The notes under the pieces were generated by a model. That model was not told the DNA's origin. It saw only the letters and a list, made by a program, of their open reading frames with translations, and ran no database searches. A stretch of 64,000 nucleotides of DNA from Agrobacterium tumefaciens (GTDB lineage: Bacteria; Pseudomonadota; Alphaproteobacteria; Rhizobiales; Rhizobiaceae): contig CP048471.1 of assembly GCA_025559845.1 (NCBI GenBank), positions 62,001 through 126,000 on the forward strand, given 5' to 3'. Position 1 is the first letter of the stretch, and every line of letters begins with the position of its first letter. The position numbers were made by a program, and so were the translations under genes. Shown here piece after piece: positions 55,350-63,760 of this stretch.

Positions 55350-55565
55350 TGTCCGCCAGTTTGCAAAATAGAAATGTCACACTCCCCGGGTCTGATTGGC
55401 ACCTGGGAGATTGCAGATGGGATTGATAGCGATGAGCGAGCGCGATCTGCAGCGGATCGAGGTTTTGTCGAAGGTGACCGCCGGTCGTATGACCGTGGTG
55501 TCGGCGGCGCATGTGCTTGACCTGAGTGAGCGTCAGCTGCGTCGGCTCTTGCAACGGATGCGGAC
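55350..55565 (+). repeat. Left arm of the foldback inverted repeat
   Basis: Inverted copy of 55744-55958. Both arms end at GGATGCGGAC, after which the sequences differ. Confidence 0.85.
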
Positions 55566-55776
55566 TGGCGGCGCGGCGTCGATCCGGCATAAGGCGATCG
55601 GCCGGCCATCGAACAATCGGATCAGCGACGGCGTTCGGGATTATGCGATGACGCTGGTTCGCGAACGTTATGCGGATTTCGGGCCGACTTTGGCCACCGA
55701 GAAGCTGACTGATCGCGACGGCTTGCGTGTGTCGCGCGAGACGGTCCGCATCCGTTGCAAGAGCCGACGCAGCTGA
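55432..55776 (+). pseudogene. ISNCY-like transposase, N-terminal fragment
   Basis: From an ATG at 55432 the frame gives MSERDLQRIEVLSKVTAGRM, a helix-turn-helix (VSAAHVLDLSERQLRRLLQR), then IRHKAIGRPSNNRISDGVRD and YADFGPTLATEKLTDRDGLR, the start of an ISNCY/IS481-like integrase protein. It breaks off at VSRETV near 55743 where the inverted arm begins. The catalytic DDE domain is absent. Confidence 0.8.
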
Positions 55777-55958
55777 CGCTCACTCAGGTCAAGCACATGC
55801 GCCGCCGACACCACGGTCATACGACCGGCGGTCACCTTCGACAAAACCTCGATCCGCTGCAGATCGCGCTCGCTCATCGCTATCAATCCCATCTGCAATC
55901 TCCCAGGTGCCAATCAGACCCGGGGAGTGTGACATTCCAACTTTGCAGAAACAGGACA
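55744..55958 (-). repeat. Right arm of the foldback inverted repeat
   Basis: Inverted copy of 55350-55565. Its outer tip reads TGTCCTGTTTCTGCAAAG on the minus strand, against TGTCCGCCAGTTTGCAAA at the left. Confidence 0.85.
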
Positions 55959-55974
55959 CTTTAACTTTGCGTGT

Positions 55975-57087
55975 GAGTTCATGCTGAACCGCGACTTGCG
56001 GGGCATCCGAAGCTAACCGGCATGCCGCATCTGCGCGAGAACTTTCTTGCGGAAAACTTCTGCAGGCGTTCGATAGCCAAGGCATTTGCGCGGCGTTGCG
56101 TTGAGCCGACTGCAAATTTCTATCAAGTCCGCGTCGGTGACCGTGAGTGGGTCGACGTCTCTTGAAAGCCATTTCCTCACCCGGCGGTTGGTGTTCTCGA
56201 CAGTGCCTTTTTGCCACGGCGATTGGGGATCACAGAACCAGGTTTGCGTACCGATGCTTGCCTGAAGATAGGGCCAATCAGTGAACTCTGTTCCGCGGTC
56301 GAACGTGATCGATCGGCGGGCAAGGTGGGGCAGGGCTTGCAGGACACGAACAAGGCCATCCATGACGGGCCGGGATTGCCGGTCGTTGTTGCGTAGGAAG
56401 ATCGCAAAGCGGCTGACCCTTTCTACGAGCGATGTGACGTTTGCCTTCCCAAACTTCTTTCGGAACTGGATCAGATCGCATTCCCAATGACCAAATTGTT
56501 TGCGCTCGGCAACAGCATCCGGCCGCCGCAAGATGTTGAGTTCTGACTAAACCGTTGTCCGTGCTTGCGTCTTGCATGTCGTGGTCGCCGTCGAGCACGA
56601 TGCTCTGGCAGATGCCGCCACAGCTTGATCGCATGCCCGTCGGACGAGTATGCAAACTTATAGATCGTTTCGTGACTGACCGAGACCGGATGGCGCTCCA
56701 GGCGCATACGGCCAGCGATCTGCTGCGGCGACCAGCCATGCATGATGCGTTCGATCACCGACTGTCGAACGTACGAGAACCGCGCCAGCTTGCGTAGTTT
56801 CGCACGTCGTTCACACGACATGGCGTGCGCAGTCACGCAGTAATAGCCGGTTAGATCGGGCACAACCTTATCGACAAAAGTGTTGCGTTTGATCTCACGA
56901 AAGATCGTTGAGCGATGCCGGCCGAGCTGCTCTGCGATGGCACTAACAGTCAGCCCGGCCGTTCGCCAGCGGGCTATCTTACGACGTTCATCAAGATCAA
57001 TGTGGGAGTAGGTGCGTTCCATTGCATCTTCCTTGTGACTGATAACCCATTGGTATCATTCGCAAGTCGCACTTCAAGCTTGAACCC
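55975..57087 (-). mobile_element. IS30-family insertion sequence
   Basis: A second IS30 element, unlike the one at 16 kb. Imperfect ends are GAGTTCATGCTGAACCGCG and CTTGC at 55975-55999 and, on the minus strand, GGGTTCAAGCTTGAAGTGCG with CTTGC at 57062-57087. It starts only 16 bp from the foldback element, so the two are nested or adjacent insertions. Confidence 0.7.
56013..57022 (-). pseudogene. IS30-family transposase with a single frameshift
   Basis: The N-terminal frame (57022 to ~56540) carries the helix-turn-helix IDLDERRKIARWRTAGLTVS and LGRHRSTIFREIKRNTF. The C-terminal frame (to 56013) carries the whole DDE core: FGHWECDLIQFRKKFGKANV, RSITFDRGTEFTDWPYLQAS, and SPWQKGTVENTNRRVRKWLS, ending PRKCLGYRTPAEVF. 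One frameshift near 56540 (before RRPDAVAERKQF) separates them. Everything else is intact, so the damage looks recent. IS30 elements normally use one frame. Confidence 0.85.
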
Positions 57088-57225
57088 ACCCGGCTACACA
57101 CAAAGATCGCATAAGATTTATTATGGAACTTTCTCGTTAGTTTGGATGCATTGAGCTATCTACCGCGTCATTCTCTGGATTAGAAGCCAAGGAGCAACGT
57201 TATTCGATCACGTCTCCCCACAACA

Positions 57226-57630
57226 TCACTCCTCATTTTCGCTCAACGCCTTTACGAGATTAAAAATTTGCCGTCGAACATGAATATCTCGGATCCTCAT
57301 AAAGTTTTGGCTGAGTTGCGTTCCTTCTATCGAAGCGATAAATTTATGACCACCTGAGGATACATCGACGTTTTCGATTGATGCCCACTCGCTTCCGGGT
57401 GCATCCTCAAAGAAAAATGCGATCGGGACGTTTAAAACGGTGGCTAACGATTGGAGGCGACTGGCTCCAACTCTATTGATCCCGCGTTCGTACTTTTGAA
57501 CTTGCTGAAATGTGACACCTAGACTTTCGCCGAGACGCTCCTGGCTTATTCCAAGTATCTTCCGGCGAAGTTTTATGCGACTACCCACATGAACATCAGT
57601 TGCATTAGGTTGCTTTGCTCGCAAGTTCAC
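57226..57630 (-). CDS. XRE-family helix-turn-helix regulator
   Basis: A 134-residue regulator. Residues about 16-75 are the HTH (RIKLRRKILGISQERLGESL, then FQQVQKYERGINRVGASRLQ) in the form common in rhizobia, followed by a short acidic tail that ends VKALSENEE. The type often controls stress or phage-like functions; target unknown. It lies beside the IS30 end, convergent or tandem to no obvious operon. Confidence 0.88.
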   Translation of the reverse strand: MNLRAKQPNATDVHVGSRIKLRRKILGISQERLGESLGVTFQQVQKYERGINRVGASRLQSLATVLNVPIAFFFEDAPGSEWASIENVDVSSGGHKFIASIEGTQLSQNFMRIRDIHVRRQIFNLVKALSENEE

Positions 57631-57753
57631 TCTTCCCTTCGTTGGGGCATTGAACGATTAACGTCATCCCAAGAAACCCCTGTTTGCGACGCAAAAAATG
57701 CTTCGTTGAGAGCTGTTCTCTCGGGGAAATCCATAGTGTCTTTCCCAAGACCA

Positions 57754-57981
57754 CTACGATCGACGGGAAAGTTTGAATGACCCCTGATACACGTGCTCCA
57801 TCACTAGAGCTACTGTCTTCTCTATGGGTTCATTCGATGCGATGTTCACATTGCCGTCTATGACCGCGAGGGTTTCGTCAACCAACGCGTCCCGATCAGC
57901 TCCACTGATAAAGTAACGAAGGGCGTAACGCGCAACAATTCTCTCTATCGGATTTCCAGATCCTGATCCAAGTAGTGTCAT
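57754..57981 (-). CDS. Hypothetical protein
   Basis: A 75-residue protein from ATG 57981 (a GTG at 57990 is possible). GNPIERIVARYALRYFISGA and DRDALVDETLAVIDGN vaguely recall a sigma-factor region 2 helix pair, but the match is too short to name. GGAG precedes the start. Function unknown; could be a fragment. Confidence 0.4.
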   Translation of the reverse strand: MTLLGSGSGNPIERIVARYALRYFISGADRDALVDETLAVIDGNVNIASNEPIEKTVALVMEHVYQGSFKLSRRS

Positions 57982-58236
57982 GACATGCACTCCAGCAATG
58001 CAGGCGGGAGCACGTACAAACTCTCAGGCATCAGCGCCCACATATTCGCTGCTGACGATCACGGCAGTATAGAGGACGTTCTGGCGGTGTCGAGCAGTAC
58101 GCTCTCCTGGCTTGGAGAGCGCATCACGTTCCGGATACGATCTGCGGAACACGCCTCAATCCTGCAACCGCGACGGCAAACCTTCAATCGCTTTAGTCCG
58201 CGGGCGAGCGCCACTTCGTTGCAGCGCTGGCTATGG

Positions 58237-59094
58237 TTACTCTCCTAAAACCTCACCGCGCTGCAAGATTTGAGCTCGATCGTTCACGAAATCTTCGAAG
58301 CGAAGAAGCAACTCGTTGAACCTCGTCGTTTGCTCCCAGTGAACGGCATGGCCAGCTTCCTTAATGCGAATTGGCTCGCCTTCCCAGGCGTTCGCGAAAT
58401 CCAGACTGTCTATGTAGTCGAGGTTTATCACCGCATCATTCTCACCATTTACGATCGCGATAGGGATTGGTGATGTCTCTACGGTCTGACGCTGATTGCT
58501 ACCCTCACCTCTCAAGGCCGCTTCGATCATAAATTGGCGCGCAATACCGTCAGTCCGCCGCACGGCATTAAGAAAGAACTCTTCACCAGCACCGTTACTA
58601 CCCAGCGCGAGTTCGGCAACCATCCCCACCTGATCATCGCTCAACACCGGACTGCCAGTATAGGCCATTTCAGGGCTAGGTTTGAACCCCGCCTGCAAGC
58701 CCTCCGAAGAGTTCGCTATTGGCGGCGTCCCATAAATCATGGCTCCATCTATCGAAGCTTTCTTCGCCAACATTTCGAGGACGACATGTCCGCCCAAGGA
58801 GTGCCCGAGCGCCACGAAGCGGTCCACGTTCATACCCTCCAATGCCTCAAGCAGTGCATCCGCATAACCAGGGATGCTGTATGTGCGCTGGGGATTAATG
58901 GCGTCGTCCGAATAACCGTGTCCGGGGAGATCGAACGCGATCACACGTCGCACTCCAGATAGAGCCTTAATCTGAGGCCTGAACGCCTCTTTGCAGAGCG
59001 AGTTGGCGTGTACCATCACCAAAGGAACGCCGGCCCCTTTAGTATCGATGAAAGCAATTGACCCGTGTGAAGTGCTAATCCCCGACGTAAACAT
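58237..59094 (-). CDS. Alpha/beta hydrolase
   Basis: A 285-residue cytoplasmic hydrolase: VPLVMVHANSLCKEAFRPQI (oxyanion region), VIAFDLPGHGYSDDA, nucleophile elbow GHSLGG with Ser99, an acid in NGENDAVINLD and the catalytic His in IKEAGHAVHWEQT. The layout is that of haloperoxidase/esterase-like hydrolases. Substrate unknown. It stands alone, with a hairpin 190 bp upstream. Confidence 0.9.
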   Translation of the reverse strand: MFTSGISTSHGSIAFIDTKGAGVPLVMVHANSLCKEAFRPQIKALSGVRRVIAFDLPGHGYSDDAINPQRTYSIPGYADALLEALEGMNVDRFVALGHSLGGHVVLEMLAKKASIDGAMIYGTPPIANSSEGLQAGFKPSPEMAYTGSPVLSDDQVGMVAELALGSNGAGEEFFLNAVRRTDGIARQFMIEAALRGEGSNQRQTVETSPIPIAIVNGENDAVINLDYIDSLDFANAWEGEPIRIKEAGHAVHWEQTTRFNELLLRFEDFVNDRAQILQRGEVLGE

Positions 59095-59485
59095 ATCATC
59101 GCCCCTCGGTTGATTTTTATTAAATTCACAACCAACAGACGGACGTCATCGTCAAGTCACAGTTGCTAGAACATAAGGTCTTTCTCGCCACGAAAATCCG
59201 CCACGGAATAAGCGTTGACTCAAAATAGTATCAGTTTAGCTTCGATTTTAGCCCTGATGTGATTTCGATCTTCCGGGGTAAACCCGGCTGCTTGGGAGGG
59301 CAGCCGGGTTCCTTATCCCGAAAATCGCGATCAACCTTTAAATGATGGCGGCCGCGGAACCGAGCGTCGGCTGGCCCGCGCGACTCCGTGCATCCCCTCG
59401 ACACAAGCGAGGGTGCTGACCTAGCCGTCATAACTAACCGATCTCTCGGATAGCTACTGCACCACCCCTTTTCGTCGTACAGGTG
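59095..59485. other. Intergenic stretch with a hairpin
   Basis: No gene is supported. At 59281-59310 AACCCGGCTGC and GCAGCCGGGTT form an 11-bp stem; on the minus strand TTTACC follows, so it may weakly terminate transcripts from the truncated stress gene upstream. Confidence 0.5.
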
Positions 59486-60001
59486 TCACAAACGATACCG
59501 ATTGCGTTCGGCAGCGATCTGCTCCTCAGTGTACGGGTCAGCGGTTTCGTCGAATCGTGTCCAACCCTCTTTGGTGTAGGCTTGACGTCGAGCGCCCAGA
59601 TCGACGGCTCGAGAGCCGTTGAGAATTGCCTGGGACGCGACAACTTTGTCGTCGTCGACCTTAGCGGCGACGACCGCGCCACCACGACGGACGCCTTCGG
59701 CATAGAGATGTGCGTCCTCTTCGGAAACACCCGACTCGATCAGCCCACCGACAATACCTCCGGCCGCGCCGCCGACGACAGCGCCTGCAAGGGCCCCTGC
59801 AGCCGTAGCTGCGAGCCAGCCTGCGGCTACAACCGGACCAACGCCCGGAATTGCCATAATCCCGAGGCCTGTGAGCAAGCCGCCAGCGCCACCAGCAACC
59901 GCGCCGATGCCAGCACCCGTGCCCGCACCCTCGGCGGCGAGCGGAGGCTTGAGCTCATAAGCCCGCGCTACTCTGCTCTTTGTAGTGTCGGCAGGTGGCA
60001 A
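59486..60001 (-). pseudogene. General-stress protein paralogue lacking the N-terminal domain
   Basis: The 171-residue frame matches the protein at 12033-12632 only from its glycine zipper onward (EGAGTGAGIGAVAGGAGGLL, PGVGPVVAAGWLAATAAGAL, then ESGVSEEDAHLYAEGVRRGG and KEGWTRFDETADPYTEEQIA). The first 34 residues are unrelated and the YflT-type N-terminal domain is missing, with no clean start or ribosome site upstream. It is probably a truncated gene; a truncated but expressed membrane protein is the alternative. Confidence 0.7.
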
Positions 60002-60270
60002 ACCAGACTCGTTTCAGCGGTAAGAATGCATGCCACCTACTCGTAGGGCTGGAAGCTACCGTCATCGCAAATAATCTGGACGTCCGAAGTTGCACCCACC
60101 CCCCTTCGACACATGCCAAATCAAATTAGAAAAGGCGCGGCTTCGTAGAGCCACGCCTCTCAATGACGTCAGACCAGCGGTTAAAAATAGCCTGACTGAC
60201 AACGAAACTCTTGTTTGCGACATGTGTTCCGCCGCAAGAGCTATAATAAAGTGACCGCGCCACAAAGACG

Positions 60271-60567
60271 TTAATCACGATGTTCTGGCATTTCCTTGAG
60301 CTGATCCTTTGTCCAGGACGTGAGAGCATGGACTTCTCCGTCCTCGTCTCGCATGAAATCCAGATCAGTTATCGAGACTGCAACAGGCTTCGCTCCAATC
60401 CCGAGGAAACCTCCGACATCGATTATGACTGTGCTGTTCGCTCCGATGCCGTGAACGTGGTCTACTTTTCCGACCTTGTGGTCGTCCGCTCCGTAGACGG
60501 TCGTCCCTTCGATCAGCGACGCTTTAAGTTCATCGGTTGTCAGGCGAACGTGATTTGTGTGGTCCAT
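60271..60567 (-). CDS. PRC-barrel domain protein
   Basis: A 98-residue PRC-barrel protein: KASLIEGTTVYGADDHKVGK, VDHVHGIGANSTVIIDVGGF, LGIGAKPVAVSITDLDFMRD. These small barrels bind partners in RNA processing or photosystem assembly; in rhizobia they occur as stress-associated single-domain proteins with unknown role. AAAGGAGG lies just before the ATG at 60567. It is close to the truncated stress protein at 59486 and may mark a stress locus. Confidence 0.88.
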   Translation of the reverse strand: MDHTNHVRLTTDELKASLIEGTTVYGADDHKVGKVDHVHGIGANSTVIIDVGGFLGIGAKPVAVSITDLDFMRDEDGEVHALTSWTKDQLKEMPEHRD

Positions 60568-60757
60568 GATATTCCTCCTTTGAATAAATGGAGAACTCAC
60601 GGAGCGCGTTGGTGTTCCGAAGGTGAGCGTCGGACGGGTCGCCTTAAGGTTCAGATTGGCATTTGAGTGGGTTACGCCCTACCAAAAGACAGCCGATTCA
60701 CTCCTCCAAAATATTACGGAAGCAAACGACGAACCGAAGCAAACAAATCGGTTCCCG

Positions 60758-61657
60758 TCACTGAATAGTCTTTCGCCATTGAGCCGGTGGCATACCCACC
60801 CGGGTGGTGAATGTCCGCGTAAAATGAGCTTGGTCAGCGAAACCACAGAGAAAGGAAATCTCAGAGATTGAGAACCTGGTTCCTAGCAGCATTTCCTTTG
60901 CCTTTTCGATCCGACGAAGCAGCACCCATCGATATGGAGGGTGTCCCATCGTTAAACCAAAGGCTTTGATAAAGTAGCCCCTGGACAAGCCGCACTCGGC
61001 CGCAACAGCTTCAATCGAAATGTCTGACGAGAGATTCTCTTCCAGCAGTTCGATCGCGCGCCTTTTTTGCCAAGGTGCCAGATAGCCCTGTATCGGTTTG
61101 CTTTGTCTCAATCCACCGTATGTCTTGCAAAGGTGAAAAGTCAGTACGGCGGCGACATGATCCTGAAACAGACGACATGTGGGGGTCGTACTGCTCAAAG
61201 ATGGCAAGCACGCTTGAGCGAGGCCTTTAACAACCTCATCCTCGATATCTTGTCCCGGTTTCGCGGCGAATGTGTCGATCGCGCGGCCACCTAGTTCCTC
61301 TTCGTAGAGCGTCAACGCAGAGCGAGGTATATGAAAGCCGAGGCCATCAAATGTTGATTTCATCTCGGCAGTCCAGGTTCTCCGGTAGTCATAGATGGTG
61401 AAATTCCCAGCACGCGATGTCTTGAAATTGACGTGCCTGTTATCGACCCACAAGTTCCCCTGGTAATCCTGCAAATTGAACGCGACGAAGAATGCGTCTT
61501 CGTGGAAGTGAGGATCGATCATTCCATGGCCGGGCTGCCGGCATGAAATCCTTGCCATTGTCACTTCCGACTTTCCGAAAATCGGTGCGACCACGATCTC
61601 GGACTGTCGGGAACGAAAGAAAGCCATGTCTTGATTGCTGGCGATACTGCACGGCAT
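60758..61657 (-). CDS. AraC-family regulator
   Basis: A 299-residue regulator. The N-terminal ~170 residues are a cupin-like sensor (PGHGMIDPHFHEDAFFVAFN, then GNFTIYDYRRTWTAEMKSTF). The C-terminal helix-turn-helix motifs are IEAVAAECGLSRGYFIKAFG and ISEISFLCGFADQAHFTRTF, followed by VGMPPAQWRK. A later start at MAFFRSRQSE is possible. It is divergent from the EamA transporter gene, probably its regulator. Confidence 0.9.
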   Translation of the reverse strand: MPCSIASNQDMAFFRSRQSEIVVAPIFGKSEVTMARISCRQPGHGMIDPHFHEDAFFVAFNLQDYQGNLWVDNRHVNFKTSRAGNFTIYDYRRTWTAEMKSTFDGLGFHIPRSALTLYEEELGGRAIDTFAAKPGQDIEDEVVKGLAQACLPSLSSTTPTCRLFQDHVAAVLTFHLCKTYGGLRQSKPIQGYLAPWQKRRAIELLEENLSSDISIEAVAAECGLSRGYFIKAFGLTMGHPPYRWVLLRRIEKAKEMLLGTRFSISEISFLCGFADQAHFTRTFTTRVGMPPAQWRKTIQ

Positions 61658-61919
61658 GGATTCGTCTCAAAAAATTATGTCTGAAAACTATTCTGCAGTT
61701 CCGTTACCATCGCCCGCCCCTCCCTGTAAACGGTGCAACCAATGTGACCGCTATGGTCATCTACGGCAAAGACGTCGCCGACTCTCACGGTTTAAGCTGG
61801 AACTTTGCGGAATGCCCGGAAGACTGCAGTTTAAATGTTCAGTGCGGGTGTATAGAGGTTCACAATCACGGCGCGGATCGCCCCATTCGCTCACCGTGTT
61901 TGCATCGAACACATTAGAA

Positions 61920-62822
61920 ATGCAGCCTACAGAAATGATGAGATTACCGACATCGAGCTTTAGCGTCCTCTTGCTTATTATTTTTGCAGTTTGCCGAGGC
62001 AGCGCCTACAGCCTGACGACGGTCGCCCTTGCCTATCTATCCAGCGCAACCATTACATTTTTGCGTCTGGCAATCGCCGCAGCGGCTCTGCTGGTTTGGG
62101 CATGCTGGACTTTCGGCGACTTTCGATGGCTGAAAAGTGATTGGAAGCCAATTTTCATTTTCGGAATTTTCGGTAACTCGCTTCCCAACGGTCTGATAAC
62201 GGTCGGGCAGGAAACGGTACCAAGTGGTCTTGCGGCTGTCATGATGGCGCTTATTCCAATATTTTCTGCGATCATGGCTCATATCTGTCTCGCGACGGAT
62301 AAGTTAACGCTGAAGTCGTTTGCTGGCGTGTTGATAGGGTTCTTCGGTGTGTTCACGATTGTCAGGGCGCGCAGCGACCTGGAATTGGATGGGCCCATGC
62401 TTCCAGGTCTTGGCCTGATGACGATAGCCGCCCTGTCAATTGCGCTTAGTATCGTATCAATGCGCTTTTACCGTCCAGCAAACCAGAAGGCGACTGCTTC
62501 ATTTAGCCTGCTCGTAGCAGCGGCGACCCTTGCTCCGTTCGTCAGCCTTTCCGATTTCTCCCAAACGGTGCCAACCCATATAATTCTCATCTGCTTAGTT
62601 CTTGGATTGGTTTGCCATGGTCTCGCCTGGATCGTGATGATAGCGCTGTCACAGCGAGCGACAGCGGCTTTTGCGTCATCCACAAACTACTTGATCCCTG
62701 TCGTCGGTCTGATGGTCGGCGCTATTTTTCTCAGTGAGCCCATCTTCTGGACAGATGGCCTAGCGTTCGGGCTCATCATTGGAGGCACGGCCCTTTTGCG
62801 CGATCGGAAACCAGGGGGTTAG
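61920..62822 (+). CDS. EamA/DMT-family transporter
   Basis: A 300-residue inner-membrane protein with about ten membrane helices in two EamA repeats (first: FSVLLLIIFAVCRGSAYSLT to FGVFTIVRARSD; second: GLGLMTIAALSIALSIVSMR to LIIGGTALLRDR). Members of this family export amino acids, metabolites or drugs. Start at ATG 61920; an upstream frame to 61635 overlaps the divergent araC gene. The neighbouring AraC regulator suggests substrate-induced efflux. Confidence 0.88.
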   Translation: MQPTEMMRLPTSSFSVLLLIIFAVCRGSAYSLTTVALAYLSSATITFLRLAIAAAALLVWACWTFGDFRWLKSDWKPIFIFGIFGNSLPNGLITVGQETVPSGLAAVMMALIPIFSAIMAHICLATDKLTLKSFAGVLIGFFGVFTIVRARSDLELDGPMLPGLGLMTIAALSIALSIVSMRFYRPANQKATASFSLLVAAATLAPFVSLSDFSQTVPTHIILICLVLGLVCHGLAWIVMIALSQRATAAFASSTNYLIPVVGLMVGAIFLSEPIFWTDGLAFGLIIGGTALLRDRKPGG

Positions 62823-63125
62823 CTTCGGCCGCACGCACGCGGCTCTGTGAATCCACGAAACTGCTCTAGCCATCTTCGATAACCGAACGCTCCTACACCT
62901 ACGGCACCAACACCTATTGACGAAGATCGGAACATGTTGGATGGATCGCGCGGTTGTGGATGTCACGCGCAGCCAAGTCGGGCTTACGACGGGTTCGGCC
63001 GTTTTTTGATTCAAAGTACGCCAAGCTTCAGAAGCGTATTTCATTTTGGTTAGTCTTCTTATCTGCATTGCAGCGACGCCTTCACTATGACGTCGCTGCG
63101 AGGAGCAATCACCGAGGCTGTTACG
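62823..63125. other. Intergenic stretch, nothing recognised
   Basis: About 300 bp after the EamA gene. Frames on both strands are short and lack ribosome sites; I see no gene or RNA. Confidence 0.4.
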
Positions 63126-63333
63126 TCACAGCGCGGGCCAGTCGTTCCACGGTTCCTCGATTTCTTCCGGATCATCCGCTGGGTGGGGGTCATATTCGTA
63201 GGCCGAGCGGATGTTTACAAGCTCAGGCTGCATTCTTGCAATAACATCTGGGAACTGGAGACCCCGGGACGACATACTGGTCGATCAGCTCATCCAGCTT
63301 GAACCTTGCTTCATCAGATAGCTTATCCGTCAT
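63126..63333 (-). pseudogene. Small acidic protein gene, probably frameshifted
   Basis: Two overlapping minus-strand frames share this stretch. From an ATG at 63333: MTDKLSDEARFKLDELIDQY and VVPG, then a short unrelated tail stopping at 63223. From an ATG at 63275 in another frame: GLQFPDVIARMQPELVNIRS and AYEYDPHPADDPEEIEEPWN to a stop at 63126. Joined at the VVPG/GLQFPD point they give one plausible ~68-residue acidic protein. Either one frameshifted gene or two overlapping mini-genes. Confidence 0.5.
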
Positions 63334-63341
63334 ATCCCGCC

Positions 63342-63524
63342 TCAATGCTTGGGACGATGGTCACTTTTGTCGCCCTCGCCCGGCTTCGCGTCGTGTTTGG
63401 CTTTCCGGCGCCTGTCTGCAGAAAGCGAACGGCCCACGTCCACGCTTTCCTTAAACTGACCTTTGTCGTTTCGACGGACGTAGCGTTTGTCGGTGCTTGT
63501 ATCGATAAGTTCGCGATTTGACAT
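63342..63524 (-). CDS. Small conserved rhizobial protein
   Basis: A 60-residue very basic and polar protein, MSNRELIDTSTDKRYVRRND with KGQFKESVDVGRSLSADRRR and a tail GEGDKSDHRPKH. A perfect AGGAGG lies before the ATG at 63524. The pattern recurs as a small stress-type gene in rhizobia; function unknown. It precedes the small acidic frame at 63126-63333 in the same direction by 8 bp, so they may be co-transcribed. Confidence 0.7.
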   Translation of the reverse strand: MSNRELIDTSTDKRYVRRNDKGQFKESVDVGRSLSADRRRKAKHDAKPGEGDKSDHRPKH

Positions 63525-63687
63525 AACAGCCTCCTCCTTCTGATTGAGCAGAAAGAACGCTCATGATTCCAAAAGGATGCCAAATCTATCGACGTCAACC
63601 TGTCCGCTGGACCTTCGGCACTACCGCAGCTCATCCGGTGGAACCAGAATCATCTTGTCAGCCAATCGAACTAACCCATTGAAAATT

Positions 63688-63749
63688 GATTCGTTTCGAG
63701 TCGGAACGAATCACTTCGATTGGGCTTTGAGTCGCATCAAAGTGATTCG
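63688..63749. promoter_or_regulatory. Nested inverted repeats upstream of ku
   Basis: GATTCGTT (63688-63695) pairs with AACGAATC (63705-63712) around 9 bases. Overlapping it, CGAATCACTTCGAT (63707-63720) pairs with ATCAAAGTGATTCG (63736-63749) with one mismatch. The middle CGAATC belongs to both, so two alternative hairpins or three operator half-sites are possible. They end 11 bp before the ku start codon. Confidence 0.6.
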
Positions 63750-63760
63750 GAGTAAGCGTC

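Larger units (their letters stand above)
55350..55958. mobile_element. Foldback derivative of an ISNCY-like element
   Basis: Two inverted copies of the same IS end face each other: 55350-55565 (plus) and 55744-55958 (minus), about 215 bp each and nearly identical, around a 178-bp spacer. Each copy carries the IS tip (TGTCC..., then AATGTCACACTCCCC) and the first codons of the transposase MSERDLQRIEVLSKVTAGRM. The spacer continues the left copy's coding sequence to GLRVSRETV and then meets the inverted copy. The element thus has two left ends and no right end. Confidence 0.82.
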
